From the NCBI RefSeq assembly GCF_007655135.1, contig NC_045131.1, forward strand, positions 15,980,001 to 16,044,000: a stretch of DNA of 64,000 nucleotides, read 5' to 3'. The notes under the pieces are model-generated. The model had not been told where the DNA came from and searched no databases. It worked only from the letters and a program-made list of their open reading frames with translations. Made by a program: the position numbers and the translations under genes. Positions 45,823-56,840 of this stretch are shown piece by piece; the stretch's first letter is position 1; each line of letters starts with the position of its first letter. The stretch comes from Punica granatum (Eukaryota > Streptophyta > Magnoliopsida > Myrtales > Lythraceae).

Positions 45823-46483
45823 TATTGAGAATGATGCCAAATCAGAGGAATTTAACCTAGAAGAAGGAATAATGAACATCGGAATATACCTTGTAAAATC
45901 CTTAAGACAAGGAAATATCCACTAACGAAGCATGAGATTTCACTAGATCAATAAAACCGGAGATTGCAACCTCGAAATCACACGTGTTTTCCCACCCACA
46001 TTACAAGACCAACCCGAGAAGAGCCCCACAATGCTCTTAATTCTTGCCTCTCTCACTCTACGAACCCTACAGACTCAAAGAGAATAACCCGAGAACTTCC
46101 CAAGAGGATTACACGTTAAATATTTTACAATACTCATCCCGTATTATAGATTCAAGACCCTAAATATCCTCAAAATATATCCTAAAAATACCCCCCCCCC
46201 CCAAGGTATTTGAAATCTTGCTAACTTTGTGCTAGCCTACCCTTGACTGTGTTCTACTCATACCTGACCGTGGTCACCATCCGTTCATCGTCACTAGACT
46301 ATTGTCTCATCAAAACGATTGCGGTCTCGATATTATTCCGCGACCTACTAACCAAGCTGGGTTCCCCTAACCACGATTTGAGCTCCTTGACTGCAGTCAA
46401 AACACGTCCTTGCCTCTTCAGTCAATTCTACCTCGTTTCCTCCAGGTTTCGAGTTCTTCACTGAAACAAGATATACTTCAGCA
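45823..46483 (-). repeat. Copia 5' LTR (right in window)
   Basis: A 661 bp repeat homologous to 39816-40832. It lacks the MITE and so shows the empty site ACACGTTAAATATTT near 46110. It contains a run of at least 12 C at about 46191-46202. Terminal bases are mutated (TATTG at the start, CAGCA at the end). Confidence 0.85.
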
Positions 46484-47265
46484 ATGTTTATGCCTAGAAT
46501 TTTTTTTTTACCTTTTTCTACATATATTTTCATCATTATTTCACTTAATGTCTGAACTTTAAAATTAAGTTATTTTCTTGTTGAACTTTCAAAGTTTTGT
46601 AAATAGTATCTCATTTTTCTATGGTGTATGACATCTAACATAAACAGAATTTTGTCAAGTGATCATGATGACTTCATATGAAAATAACAGTTAAAGCACT
46701 TAATTATATACTTTATTTTAATTATGTATTTGGTAAAATATGATATAATAATACAGTATTGGTTAATTATTAAAGGCATTAGCAGAAATACACCTATAAC
46801 TTTGTAATTGCTATAATGTCCTAATGATAAAATCTTATGAATATGATGATAATAATATGTTATAATTCCATTGATATTCAGAATGACTGGATACACCCAT
46901 TTTAGCCAAAGAAATCAATTTCTTTTAGTTGTTCTAACTTTTTCCAACGTTTTGATATCATTTCTCAATCAATTAATATTATCACTTCTCGTGGCAATAT
47001 ATAGCAATCGTTTTTCCACTAAGATTTACGCTTGCTTTCCCGTTGTTTTTTTTTTGTTTAACAAAAAGTCGCTTGTTTTTTATTTTGATAAAATTAATGA
47101 TACTTCTAATTTTATTTTCGAAGTTAGTGAATGAATGAAGTCCATATATAAATTCTTACAAGCCATAAAATATATAAATATTTGCAACAATTCTTCTTAA
47201 GAAACTTGCATTTATAGCTCTCTTTTTGTTTAATAACATGAGAAGAATGTGAAAGATCATATCAA

Positions 47266-49324
47266 TAAGTTAGAATACCAAATATATTTTCTCTTTGGTG
47301 CACCATCACAATTTAAGTAAGTTGAACTAGGTCTTGAAGTATCATACAATAATAATCCGACTATTCATGGCAGCATAAGAATTGGATCCACGATCTCAAC
47401 ATTTCAAGATACACAATCTAATAAGAAAGTTTCTCATTTCCGATCATTGTTTCTTATCCCTTTGCAAGTTTTCAACCTTTATCGTCAAAACTCGTTTTCC
47501 TCTTTTCGATTACAGGGGGCTAATGCCCCAATAAAGATGATTGCTTGATTGGATTAGTTGGCCTAATTCCGGATACCAGTGTTCACACCGAAAAAAAGAT
47601 GATTGGCATTTTAGAATGAATGTGGTCCTCATAATTTTCCACGTAATTGATCGTCAAGGACTAAAAGCTTAAAGAGGGAATTTGAACTCAAGAGAATAGC
47701 ACGGACATTTAAATTCCACCATGGGCTTTCCCTGGTTTTTAGAGTTAAAATAGTTGTTAGTGAATTTCATTTGTAAAACTAAAATGTCCATAAGGGTTTA
47801 ATCAATATGCAATTTAATTTTGAATAAGAAAGGTCTACATGGAAAGTTCATTTTCAAGTTTAAATCTAGGTCTGAAATGTATTAGTGTGTCTCAAGTAGC
47901 ACTAAATATTTAGTCTGTTACACAATTTTGATCCAAAACTGTAACTGGAAGTTAATGGCGTTAAACCATTCCATGTGACGTCTCTTAATTGGTCGAATAA
48001 TATTTTTAATTTTTAAATTTTTTAGAAAATCTATTAAAAAAAGTGGGGGGAGGGGAGTCTCGCTGGTGGTGCTCTACCGCCCTTTTTTTTTTTAAGAATT
48101 GATAATTACCACTTAAAATATGTACAAAGTAGCCATCTCAGTTACAAAATTTTTGTAGCCCCAACACTGTTGTCAACGGAAAAACATCCAATTTATACCT
48201 AAACTTTGGTACTGGAGCGTACCTTAATCTTACTTGCTATACAATTGTATCCCTCAACCTATTTGGATCAACAATTCTTTTTTGAAAGACTCAATTATTT
48301 CTTTCAAGCCAGATCTGATATATGTATTCAGTCCAACAGAACATGCGTATAATAAAACCCCAAGCTCTTTCCCTTCCAACTTTTGATAGCAAAATTCAAA
48401 GCCCCTCTAACAACAACTAATAATTGACGATTATTGATTATGAAGTTGGCCGTTGTTCGATAATAATAATTTAGTGTTTGTACTTGTGCTTGTAGTTAAA
48501 GGATTTCTTGAAACTAACAATTGATTAAATACATTGCATTAACAATCGAGTTTTATTTTTTTAAAGAAATTTTTAAGGAAAAAAAAATCTGATTTCTTAG
48601 TTTTAAACTGTTTTCAAAAACCATACATATTTTTAGTAGGACCATTTAGGAACCCCTGGCAAGTTTTGATTTGAGGATTGAAGCATGTCACTATCATAGA
48701 TCTTATGACCATTGGTGAGATTTTTAAGCCTTCATGTCGGATTGATACATTATTTATCAATCATTATTTTTTCTTACATGAGGGACCATTCCATGTCTGT
48801 CCTCTAGAACTTGCTTGCAAATACCTTTTGGGACTTGTTTTTCATATACATTCATGGGGACGAAGAAGGCACTTAGGTTAACCTAGAGCTAGAAGCCTAT
48901 CCTGTTCATTTTATTCCATGAAGGGACCACTTTGAGCCTTAAATTTATCTATTTTTTTCTAATCCCATTCAATTATTGGGTTGACTGTGAAGTTACAATT
49001 CGAGATGAATGGGATGAGTGGGGTCTCATTTAAAGGGGTGAGAATGAAGAGGAATTGAGTAAAAGTGCAGTGTACTTAATGTTGTTTCAATGTAGTATCT
49101 TCTATGCTCCAAAAAAAAAAGAGAAAAAACGAAAAATGAAAAAATATAGAAAGATTGTAAAAGAAGAGAAAAATTAAAGAAAAGGAGGAGAAGAAAAGGT
49201 AGAAAAAGAAAGAAAGAATAAGCGCTCAAAACTTGTGGTTAGTTATTGAGCTAGTTAGTTATTGAGCTATCAGTAATGGAGTTTGGGGAGGGAAGAATAT
49301 TGACATCCGATGTTTGAAGAGAGA
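47266..49324. other. AT-rich intergenic DNA
   Basis: No gene is supported. The stretch contains a 51 bp truncated SINE tail (47544-47594). Possible old DNA-transposon TIR pieces lie near 47880-48010 and 48170-48250, where phrases such as GTTAATGGCGTTAAACC and ACCTAAACTTTGGTAC appear. Their partners could not be found. Confidence 0.4.
47544..47594 (+). mobile_element. 5'-truncated SINE tail, 51 bp, with perfect target duplication
   Basis: An insert with GGATTAGTTGGCC, then CCGGATACCAG and an A run, the shape of a plant SINE 3' end, is flanked by perfect 11 bp copies of AAAGATGATTG (47533-47543 and 47595-47605). The A run overlaps the second copy, so the exact edge is ambiguous. Confidence 0.65.
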
Positions 49325-49871
49325 TGATAAGCGCATGAACCAAAACTTGATAAAAAAGAAGGGTGGAGGGTAGAATCAACAAAACTCACTCGATAAGATA
49401 ACTCGCCACGAGTAAGAAAAGTCGGGTTGATTCGCCACGCTCAAGGATGAACGATAAGAATTGGGGTTTTCGCCACTAAACAAAGGACTTGTTTAGATAA
49501 GAAAACTAGAGGAAACGCTTTAGGCAATTTCATTCAAATATTCATCAAATTCATCTTTGTTTCCTCTTACAATAGGTGCATATTTATATAGAGGGAAGAC
49601 ACTTCTCTTGACTATAGAATAGGAAACTGACATCTAATAATCTCCAGATTACTTTCCTAAAATATAATAAGGAAACAATCTGAAATAGGAAACTTAAGAT
49701 TACTGATTCAAGCTAATATAGGAAATAATATCTAATTACGGGAAACTATATCATAGCAATATAGGAAACTTAATATCTAATTAAGCTAAATTCTTGTTTC
49801 GAAATCTCCTAGAATACGCGTTTGGACCCGAAAATTCAAATATGTGTTGAGCTGCAATCTGAAGCACATCA
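49325..49871 (-). repeat. 3' LTR of the gag-only element
   Basis: A 547 bp repeat, TGATAAGCGCATG to GAAGCACATCA, with a minus-strand TATA-like CTATATAAATATGC near 49570-49583. Confidence 0.92.
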
Positions 49872-49978
49872 TCCCCTCTTGGTTGGAAAAAGACGCGTCC
49901 TCGAATCTTCGTCAATCTTCTACTGGTCTTCATGTGTGCGTTTTAGTGCTTTTTAGCTTGCCACTTAATGACTAACTT

Positions 49979-50905
49979 TTATGTACGAACTCTCTCTTGT
50001 AATTCCTCATAGATCAGATTTTTTATTCTTCCTCCCCGATCAACTCTGCTGGATTGCCCCTTCCTCAGCGGAATCATGTGCACTTCAAGTAGCTCAGGTT
50101 TCACTTGATGAAACACCATCGATAGATCTTCAATAGCAAATTTTTCCTGAAGTTCCTCTTGGGCTGAGTCTAAAAACAGTTCAGCCTGGACTTTCTCTTC
50201 AAAGTTTGAAATTAGTTCCTCTCGAAAAATATGGTCAATCGCTAAATCCTTCTCGACCAGAACATCATTATCTTGTGACGCTTGAGCTGCTTCATTCTTG
50301 GACTCCACTTTTTCTTCTTTAAATTTGTCACCCTTCATAGAAGCTTCTTCAAGTTGTATTTTTTTCTCGACATCAACAATCGTCATAGGAAAAACATTTG
50401 TTTTTCCATGCTTAAGAGGATAGGTAGACTTCATGCAACCGTCTTCAGATTCATAGAGGCGTTCTTCGTATCCCAAAGGAAAGAATCTGACCTTTAAGAG
50501 TTGTTTCATGCGCCTCCACGTAAATACCAGATTCTTTCCATCTTGAAGACGATTATTTTCCAATTTCTCCCACCAAGTAGACGCTTTGCCCCTTAACCGA
50601 TAAACAACTCTAACAACTCGACTTCCATCATTGGGGATGCTGTAGTAGTCGAAGAATCGGTCCACATCTGAAATCCACGCCAAGTATTCCTCAGCGCTCA
50701 TGCTTCCATTGAAAGTCGGAATTCTCTTTGGGGGATAATCCTTCTGCACCCATTGGTGTCTTCTTATTCCACCGGAACTCTCGAGGGCTTGGGTCACTCG
50801 CTCGAGCCGTGCAATGAACTCCTCTCGCGTTCGCTGGAAAGTGAGAGGCAAGTCTTGGTCGAAAGTAAACCCTCTTAGAACTCGTTCAGGGTTGCTTTTA
50901 GCCAT
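49979..50905 (-). CDS. Gag of the gag-only LTR element
   Basis: The open frame runs from 51055, but its first 50 codons lie in the LTR and primer-site region, so I place the start at the internal Met at 50905 (MAKSNPERVLRG), giving 308 residues. A coil (about 20-45) is followed by the retrotransposon gag/capsid domain, with IPTFNGSMSAEEYLAWISDV, FFDYYSI and RLRGKASTWWEKL, then WRRMKQLLKVRFFP and YEERLYE, all hallmark positions of Ty3/gypsy gag. The rest is a Glu/Lys-rich tail ending LIYEELQERVRT. No zinc knuckle or protease is present. The frame is intact, so it may still encode a capsid-like protein, though expression is unknown. It is a transposon protein, not a host gene. Confidence 0.88.
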   Translation of the reverse strand: MAKSNPERVLRGFTFDQDLPLTFQRTREEFIARLERVTQALESSGGIRRHQWVQKDYPPKRIPTFNGSMSAEEYLAWISDVDRFFDYYSIPNDGSRVVRVVYRLRGKASTWWEKLENNRLQDGKNLVFTWRRMKQLLKVRFFPLGYEERLYESEDGCMKSTYPLKHGKTNVFPMTIVDVEKKIQLEEASMKGDKFKEEKVESKNEAAQASQDNDVLVEKDLAIDHIFREELISNFEEKVQAELFLDSAQEELQEKFAIEDLSMVFHQVKPELLEVHMIPLRKGQSSRVDRGGRIKNLIYEELQERVRT

Positions 50906-50976
50906 AATCTTTGCATATTTATAAAAAATCCACTCAAACACACGTGTTTCACTCGGCCAACAAGGATAGAACCTTC

Positions 50977-50989
50977 GCTTTGATACCAA
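50977..50989 (-). other. Primer-binding site of the gag-only element
   Basis: On the minus strand TTGGTATCAAAGC follows the LTR at 50991. It differs from the initiator-Met primer site by one base. Confidence 0.85.
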
Positions 50990-50990
50990 A

Positions 50991-51537
50991 TGATAAGCTC
51001 CCGAACCAGAACTTGATAAGAAAGAAGGGTGGAGGGTAGAACCAACAAAACTCACTCGATAAGATGACTCGCCACGAGTAAGAAAAGTCGGGTTGATTCA
51101 CCACGCTCAAGGATGAACGATAAGAATAAGGGTTTTCGCCACTAAACAAAGGACTTGTTTAGATAAGACAAATAGAGGAAACGCTCTAGGTAATTTCATT
51201 CAAATATTCATCAAATTCATCTTTTTTTCCTCTTACAATAGGTGCATATTTATATAGAGGGAAAACACATCTCTTGACTATAGAATAGGAAACTGACATC
51301 TAATATTCTCCAGATTACTTTCCTAGAATATAATAAGGAAACAATCTGAAATATGAAACTTAAGATTACTGATTCAAGCTAATATAGGAAATAATATTTA
51401 ATTAAGGGAAACTATATCATAGCAATATAGGAAACTTAATATCTAATTAAGCTAAATTCTTGTTTCGAAATCTTCTAGAATATGCGTTTGAACCCGAAAA
51501 TTCGAATATGTGTTGAGTTGCAATCTGAAGCACATCA
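50991..51537 (-). repeat. 5' LTR of the gag-only element
   Basis: A 547 bp repeat, TGATAAGCTCCCG to GAAGCACATCA, collinear with 49325-49871 without visible indels. Confidence 0.92.
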
Positions 51538-51949
51538 AGAGATGAAGAAACAAAGCATGTGAGTATTGGTTTCAACCATTTTCTTTTCTACTTACATCTC
51601 AATTGAATCAATCGGTTAAGATACCAAGTCACATTTCAACTGAATCAAAGAACTTCTAATAGTGGAGATGGGATGAACAGGCAAGCATATGGTAGTATAT
51701 ATTCATGGAATGTGGATTGAGTGCAATTACAGAGCCCGAATATACACAAGAATTGAGTGTAAACACGACCGTGTGAGGTTCTGCAATGATGGCATGTTAG
51801 ATTTTTTGATGAAAAATTATGTTAAGATTTTTGAGTGGTACAATACATTTGGAAGTCATATTCATTGATGTTATGGGTTATTTCTTGCTTTTGGCATGAG
51901 TGGTTCTCGAATATTTTATGATATTGGATTTTTTAAATGGAGGATGGTA

Positions 51950-53640
51950 ATGTAATGTTATTTATTCGTGTTTATGTGATGAAGGAATGAGATTGCTGGT
52001 ATAAATGCATTCATCTTTGAGAACATTAAAGGACTACTTCTGATTGATGTCTTGAATCTTGTCAAGGATGATTTGATTGTTTTGCCGTGTTTTGTTTGAT
52101 TTGCTTGAGGGACTAGCAAAAGACTAGGTCTAAGGGTATAATGACTAGGTGAAAATCGAGTTAAATGACCACATTTTGGGCTATATTTGTATGCAAGGAA
52201 TTTGAGTTAGTCGTGTCTTAGGCTAGTTTTTAGTAGTTTTATTATTAGTTTGGATTTAGTATGATTAGGTACTTTTTGATTGTCTGTCGTTAGTTCTCGA
52301 GAATTTTATGCCAATATTTGCTATTGATGTCAAGTTTTGTATTTTAGAGACGATTATGGAGTTTTGAGGAATTCGAGGACTAAGTTCGAGGTTCGGAATG
52401 CAAGGAGAGTGGATGAAGTCATCTCAATATTTATTGTTATGGCAAAGCTCCAAAATTGCCTTAGCAATTTTGTTCAACCGAATCATATGAAAGTGTCTTG
52501 GCAATATTGTTGTTTTGCCGCGGCAATGGGAGCTAAGTGCATATCTCGTTTCTTTTGAGTATTCTAAGCAATTTTGGATCATGTAACATCTTGGGAAGTA
52601 CTATGCAATAGAGTACCTTGAGGGCTAAGTTTAGAGCACAATATATTTTTAGGACATATTTTGCATTATTTTAGGAAATTATTTTTAGAATCTTTTGGGA
52701 ATTTCTTAGCAAGATTTTTAGAAAAATTTAAAAGCCTTTTGGCTAAACTTGAAAGGTGAGTCAACACCAAGGAAGAGCTAGGGATAAATGAGAGAGCAAC
52801 AAGAGACGAAGGAGAAGACGAAGACAACTTGAGCCCGAGACCGGCCGATTTTCTAATGATTCTTCTTTTACTCTTCTTTAGTTTAATTATATTTTCTTTG
52901 AATTCTTGGTTGTTGAACTCCATTACTATGAGCTAATTTCAATTCCTAGGGTTTCAATGGAACCTAGGGTTTAATCTTAATTCGTGATCTTGCTTCTTTG
53001 CTTATTGATTGAATGATCGTGTTTATTTTATTCCGTTCTTAGTATTATTTGATTGATTGGCCATTAATTAGATTGTTCTAACAACTTAGATGAACTTGGG
53101 AAATGAATTCTAGGTTTAGGTGCGGGATAGGATATAGCCTAAGATTCATTCAAGTTAGGAAACTGGATTAATTTGCAAGAGGCTTAAAAATAATCAATCG
53201 CCTTAGGTAGCAAATTAGGGTCTGATCATAATAGATGCCCAATAGTCGGTTACCTAGGAATACTGTAGCGATTTGATACATGGGGATACGTTCTCGTATC
53301 TATAGGAAGACGTGCGAGAAGATACAAAATCATAGGTTAACAATTGAATCATTCAATTATTAGTAAGTGAAGTAAGTAGTAGATTAAGAATAACCCTAGG
53401 GAAGTTGTATGCTCTAGGTACTTATCACCATTATATTTATCATTTTTATTAATTATTTCTGTATTTTAGTTTCAATAAAAAAAACCCTCGAAAATCGATC
53501 GTTTGAATAAAAGCCGATTATTCTAATTCTGGTACTTAGCAAAGGTCTAGATCAATCCTCGTGGCAACGATATTCTATTCACTCTTTATTACTTGTTTGA
53601 TCGTGCACTTGCGTGAATCGATCATATTTATCGTAACATC
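51950..53640 (+). mobile_element. Probable LTR fragment or solo LTR, plus strand
   Basis: The stretch is non-coding but has a texture common in plant gypsy LTRs: GACCACATTTTGGGC, a GAGAGAGCAACAAGAGACG leader, CCTAGGGTTTAATCTTAATT, GCTCTAGGTACTTATCACC and an end region with CTCGTGGCAACGATATTC and GATCGTGCACTTGCGTG. Such an end normally borders the primer site of an Athila- or Tat-like element. No second LTR or clear duplication was found, so both limits are approximate. Confidence 0.35.
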
Positions 53641-53644
53641 TATC

Positions 53645-54200
53645 TTATAAACTCAAGTATTCATGGCTTATAAATTCTATATATATTATGTAAAATTTTT
53701 ATTGGCCTTATAGAAAATGCCCCCTTTTTTTACTTAAAAACTCGGACTTATAGGTAGTGAAAACCTAATAACTTTATATACCCAAGGGTTTGTTCTTTCT
53801 TAGCCAATGTAGGATAGATTATCTTTTAACTTTCAACACCTGCTCTCAAGTGACAATATATTCACATATCCTTAAAGACTCACCTTAAAACTGACTTCGA
53901 GACAAGATTCCTCTTTTGTGCTCAGGCGAGGGAGGATTAACATAAGCACACTGTGGCTGCAAAAGACGTTGGACTTGATGTGTGCCAGTCTATGGAGTAT
54001 GGAGGCCGTAAAACCTTATTCTAATGCTATGTGAAATTTTCATTGAATTTATATTAATTTAGGTTTATCCCAACTTAAAAACTCAAACTGATAGGTGATA
54101 AAATATTTACGATTTGTATACCCATATATTTATTCTTTCTTGGTTGATGAAGGAAATTATATCTTTTAACCCTCCAAACATTTCTCACTCTATCAGATAA
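53645..54200 (-). mobile_element. Possible TRIM-like element (two short direct repeats)
   Basis: Two diverged direct repeats of about 170 bp (about 53680-53850 and 54010-54190) share TGTRAAATTTTYATTG, ACTTAAAAACTC, TATACCCA and ATCTTTTAAC blocks in the same order. Just left of the second repeat, TAATGCTATGTGAAA looks like an eroded form of a minus-strand primer site. The small interior (about 160 bp) has CTCAGGCGAGGGAGGATTAA. This layout suggests a miniature LTR element, but decay prevents proof. Confidence 0.4.
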
Positions 54201-54364
54201 ACCTTATACATGCACACAAAACCAAACCAATCTAGGGTATATATATATTCTCTAAATCTGAAAGAGAGAAGAAATGTATCGGTTAATTGAAATATCCAAG
54301 ACATGTAGTCATTGGGTATGGAAAAGACAAAATTGGGTCAGACCACATTTATAAATTAGCAATG

Positions 54365-54677
54365 CTGTGCGTTTGTTTTTAGAAATTTTTTTAATTCAAC
54401 TCAACTCCACTTATCTTAAATTCAACATCACAATCATTACTTTTTTTCATTTTTTAAATTTTTTTAACCATTCAATTCAATTTTTAATATTAAATTCTCT
54501 TAACTATTCATTACTTTTTCACAATTAAACAACACAATCATTAATTAATCATTACTTTCTCTTAATTATTTATTACTTTTTCACACTTTTTCTCATAATT
54601 CAACAATACAATCATTACAAATAAATTAAAACCAAAACTCAAATCAACTCAACTCAATTCTAAATCCAAACGCACTC
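54365..54677. mobile_element. MITE family M copy 3
   Basis: It starts CTGTGCGTTTG and ends CAAACGCACTC, with TAA following on the right. It is collinear with the copies at 10320 and 40140 through TCAACTCAACTCCACTTATC, AACCATTCAATTCAATTTTT and TTTTCACACTTTTTCTC. The left flank is ATG rather than TAA, so the duplication is decayed or the left edge is slightly misplaced. Confidence 0.85.
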
Positions 54678-55370
54678 TAAATCATCCGAATTCGAAAGTG
54701 TCGAACACTCTAGAAGGGGTTGTATAAAGCGTGCATATTTAATGCATGAGAGAGAGTCGGAGGCTCTTCCTCCAAAAATAGTCGGGGGAAATGAATTTCC
54801 CTTTATAAATTGGTCGAACCAGTGACAAAATTGGATATGCAATAACTACTATGAACTCTCTTTCAGCACTAAAGAGTTTCACCCAATCCATATGCCTAAA
54901 ATTCTAATAATTAACCTTTAAGCCTCGAAGATTTTCTCTACTACAAAGGCTTGGCGAGATCGTCGATCAAGATTTGTTTGCTAAATCTAAGCAGACTGTT
55001 CAACCATTACCTCTCCTTACCGCATGAAATCATCGATATCGATCACAGGATACTTCCGATTAAAATCCATTCCTTTCTTATGATTCCTAGATTTCTTGCA
55101 CGGAGCCACAACAACATTATTATCACAATGCATGATAATTGGGATTCCGCTTCGTGGTCGTCATCCTCCACTGACATAGGCCGTTGCAATGTCCTCGCGA
55201 GGTTAGCCCTAATCAAGCGAAATTACATATGATCGATGAATCTCTACCTTTACAAGAGGGCCATATTGGTCCACCATGCTCAACCAAATTGTATGGTCCT
55301 CAAGGGAACATTAAGGGGGGTTGTCCATGTCATTCATTTATTGCCTTTTATCACTAGATATTGGTGTAAG

Positions 55371-55390
55371 ACCCCACAAATTTGTGGGGT
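55371..55390. repeat. Perfect 20-base palindrome
   Basis: ACCCCACAAATTTGTGGGGT is perfectly self-complementary. It could form a cruciform or bind a dimeric factor, but nothing nearby shows a function. Confidence 0.8.
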
Positions 55391-55725
55391 TGGCCAGCTC
55401 TCAGCTAAATGTATGTTTGGTTTTGCCCCTTTTAACTTGATAACTTTAATTATCTGTTCCCATTTTCTAACCTACATGATATAAGGCAGCTGTTCATACA
55501 CTACAACGAGGATTTCACCTTGCAACTTTTGCATCCATCCTATAGTCGTCTTATTCCGAAACCCTGAATGCACGACATTGAACTATGAGGTCAGGCCGCA
55601 GAATTATTCCAGTGAAATTCTCAAGCCGGACGTGGACGGCCTATCTCTAACTTGCCGATGAGATGGACCAGTTGAAGCACCTGCAAATTGACACTGAGAC
55701 CACCTGATCACAAAAAAAAATATCC

Positions 55726-55748
55726 ATATATATATATATATATATATA
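55726..55748. repeat. (AT)n microsatellite
   Basis: An uninterrupted AT run of about 23 bases lies directly beside a SINE-like 3' end. Confidence 0.85.
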
Positions 55749-55749
55749 C

Positions 55750-55860
55750 TACGACAGTGTCCGAGTCAGCTTATGCGCGCCTTCACTAATACAACTCCTC
55801 CGATTAAAGACCCGACTAGTACCGCTCCGGATCCCCGGACCTGACGATATACAAGGTTGA
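55750..55860 (-). mobile_element. Possible truncated SINE, minus strand
   Basis: GTGTCCGAGTCAGCTTATGC followed by CGCGCCTTCACTAATACA resembles the 3' part of a widespread plant tRNA-derived SINE when read on the minus strand. The tRNA-like head is missing, and the AT run at 55726 takes the place of the tail. No target duplication was found. Confidence 0.35.
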
Positions 55861-56624
55861 CTAGGGAATTCACAAGAATAGAATTTTTAAGGGGGTTTGA
55901 TTTCAAGTGAATTTGATCATAATTTTCAAAGTCTAGAGAAGGAATAAGAAAATAAATTAGGAAAAAGAAAAGGCCGTGGCTCACAACTATGGCGGACCAC
56001 TATTTGGAGCATAGAATATACATTCTTCCACGTAAGGGTCAGATGGGACATCCATTTTTATATTTTTCGTGAATGCTACTTTGTAATTATTTAGCACTCA
56101 ATTGTATCCTTTTCTTGGATCTTTGCTTTTGCCATGCTTTCTGCTACTTTGTTGGTTTTGACCATTCAAATATTATTTATATAATAATACATCAAATTCG
56201 TTTTCTTAGTGGTAGGGACAACCACCTATATGGTAGGACAACTAGAGCTTCCCACGTATTTAATACTATCCCTTGGACACGCCCTTCGCAATTGTAAGAT
56301 CACTTTCAATAAGTTATTATGTAAAATTAATATATATCACGTTAATATTTTGGCGGAGCGAAGATCATGAGTATAGATATTTATAAGAAAATGGGAGGTT
56401 ACTTTTTATTGGTCATATTTTCTGTGAAATAAATAACCTTTTGGTTTTATAATGAACTTTGAGTATTAGGAAATCTATATATGACGATTATTATATGAGA
56501 AATTTCCCTAGGTAATAGCATATAAAATACATATGGTAAAGATTACTTTCCCGATCCTATTATGTTACATGGTATGAGAAAATGCTAGCAACATTGCGGC
56601 AAGTGACAAATGAATATATTAAAG

Positions 56625-56840
56625 GATAAATTGTATTGATAATTTAAAAAGTTTTATAAATATTTCAATATGGTATAAAATATTTTTTTTACTATTTGAT
56701 AATACAAAATATTTTAAAATTATTTCAGTATAATACAAACCGTCATCTCGTCATTAACGCCGTCAAGCTGTCTTATATTAAAACATTTATTAAACACCGT
56801 TAAACTTTTTGAATTATATTGAAACATTTATAAAAATTTA
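56625..56840. repeat. Mutator-like TIR fragment, family T
   Basis: GATAAATTGTATTGATAATT, then AAAAAGTTTTATAAATATTTC and ATACAAACCGTCATCTCGTC, align in order with 63713-63850. This looks like the terminal part of a long-TIR DNA transposon. No partner end was identified here. Confidence 0.45.

Larger units (their letters stand above)
39816..46483 (-). mobile_element. Ty1/copia LTR retrotransposon, minus strand, internally deleted and carrying nested insertions
   Basis: LTRs lie at 39816-40832 (with a 312 bp MITE inside) and 45823-46483. The left LTR has TGTTG...CAACA termini. On the minus strand, the sequence next to the 45823 LTR reads TTGGTATAATAGCCAAG, a mutated initiator-Met tRNA primer site, and GTGGAGAT, a polypurine tract, abuts the other LTR at 40833. 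ATATT (39811-39815) and ATGTT (46484-46488) are a 4/5 target duplication. Without the nested element at 41459-44605 the interior is only about 1.8 kb, too short for gag-pol, so reverse transcriptase, RNase H and integrase are missing. Gag and protease-region remnants survive near 44600-45400 with many stops. Confidence 0.88.
39407..47265 (+). repeat. Dispersed repeat unit, copy B, split by a copia element
   Basis: 39407-39815 and 46484-47265 together correspond to copy A at 36449-37990, in the same orientation. The intervening 39816-46483 is a copia LTR element. Copy A therefore shows roughly what the site looked like before the copia insertion. Confidence 0.7.
49325..51537 (-). mobile_element. 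Complete gag-only LTR retroelement (TR-GAG-like), minus strand
   Basis: LTRs of 547 bp at 49325-49871 and 50991-51537 start TGATAAG and end CACATCA. A perfect 5 bp duplication AGAGA (49320-49324 and 51538-51542) flanks the element. On the minus strand the primer site TTGGTATCAAAGC (50977-50989) follows the 5' LTR, and AGAGGGGA next to 49872 is the polypurine tract. The 1.1 kb interior encodes only a gag; protease, reverse transcriptase, RNase H and integrase are absent. By eye the two LTRs differ at roughly 25-30 of 547 positions, so the insertion is moderately old. The layout matches the described TR-GAG class of non-autonomous plant elements. Confidence 0.93.

Noticed and set aside
54951..55232. 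93-codon plus frame
   Set aside because: No recognisable motif, with AT-rich flanks and no promoter or family evidence.
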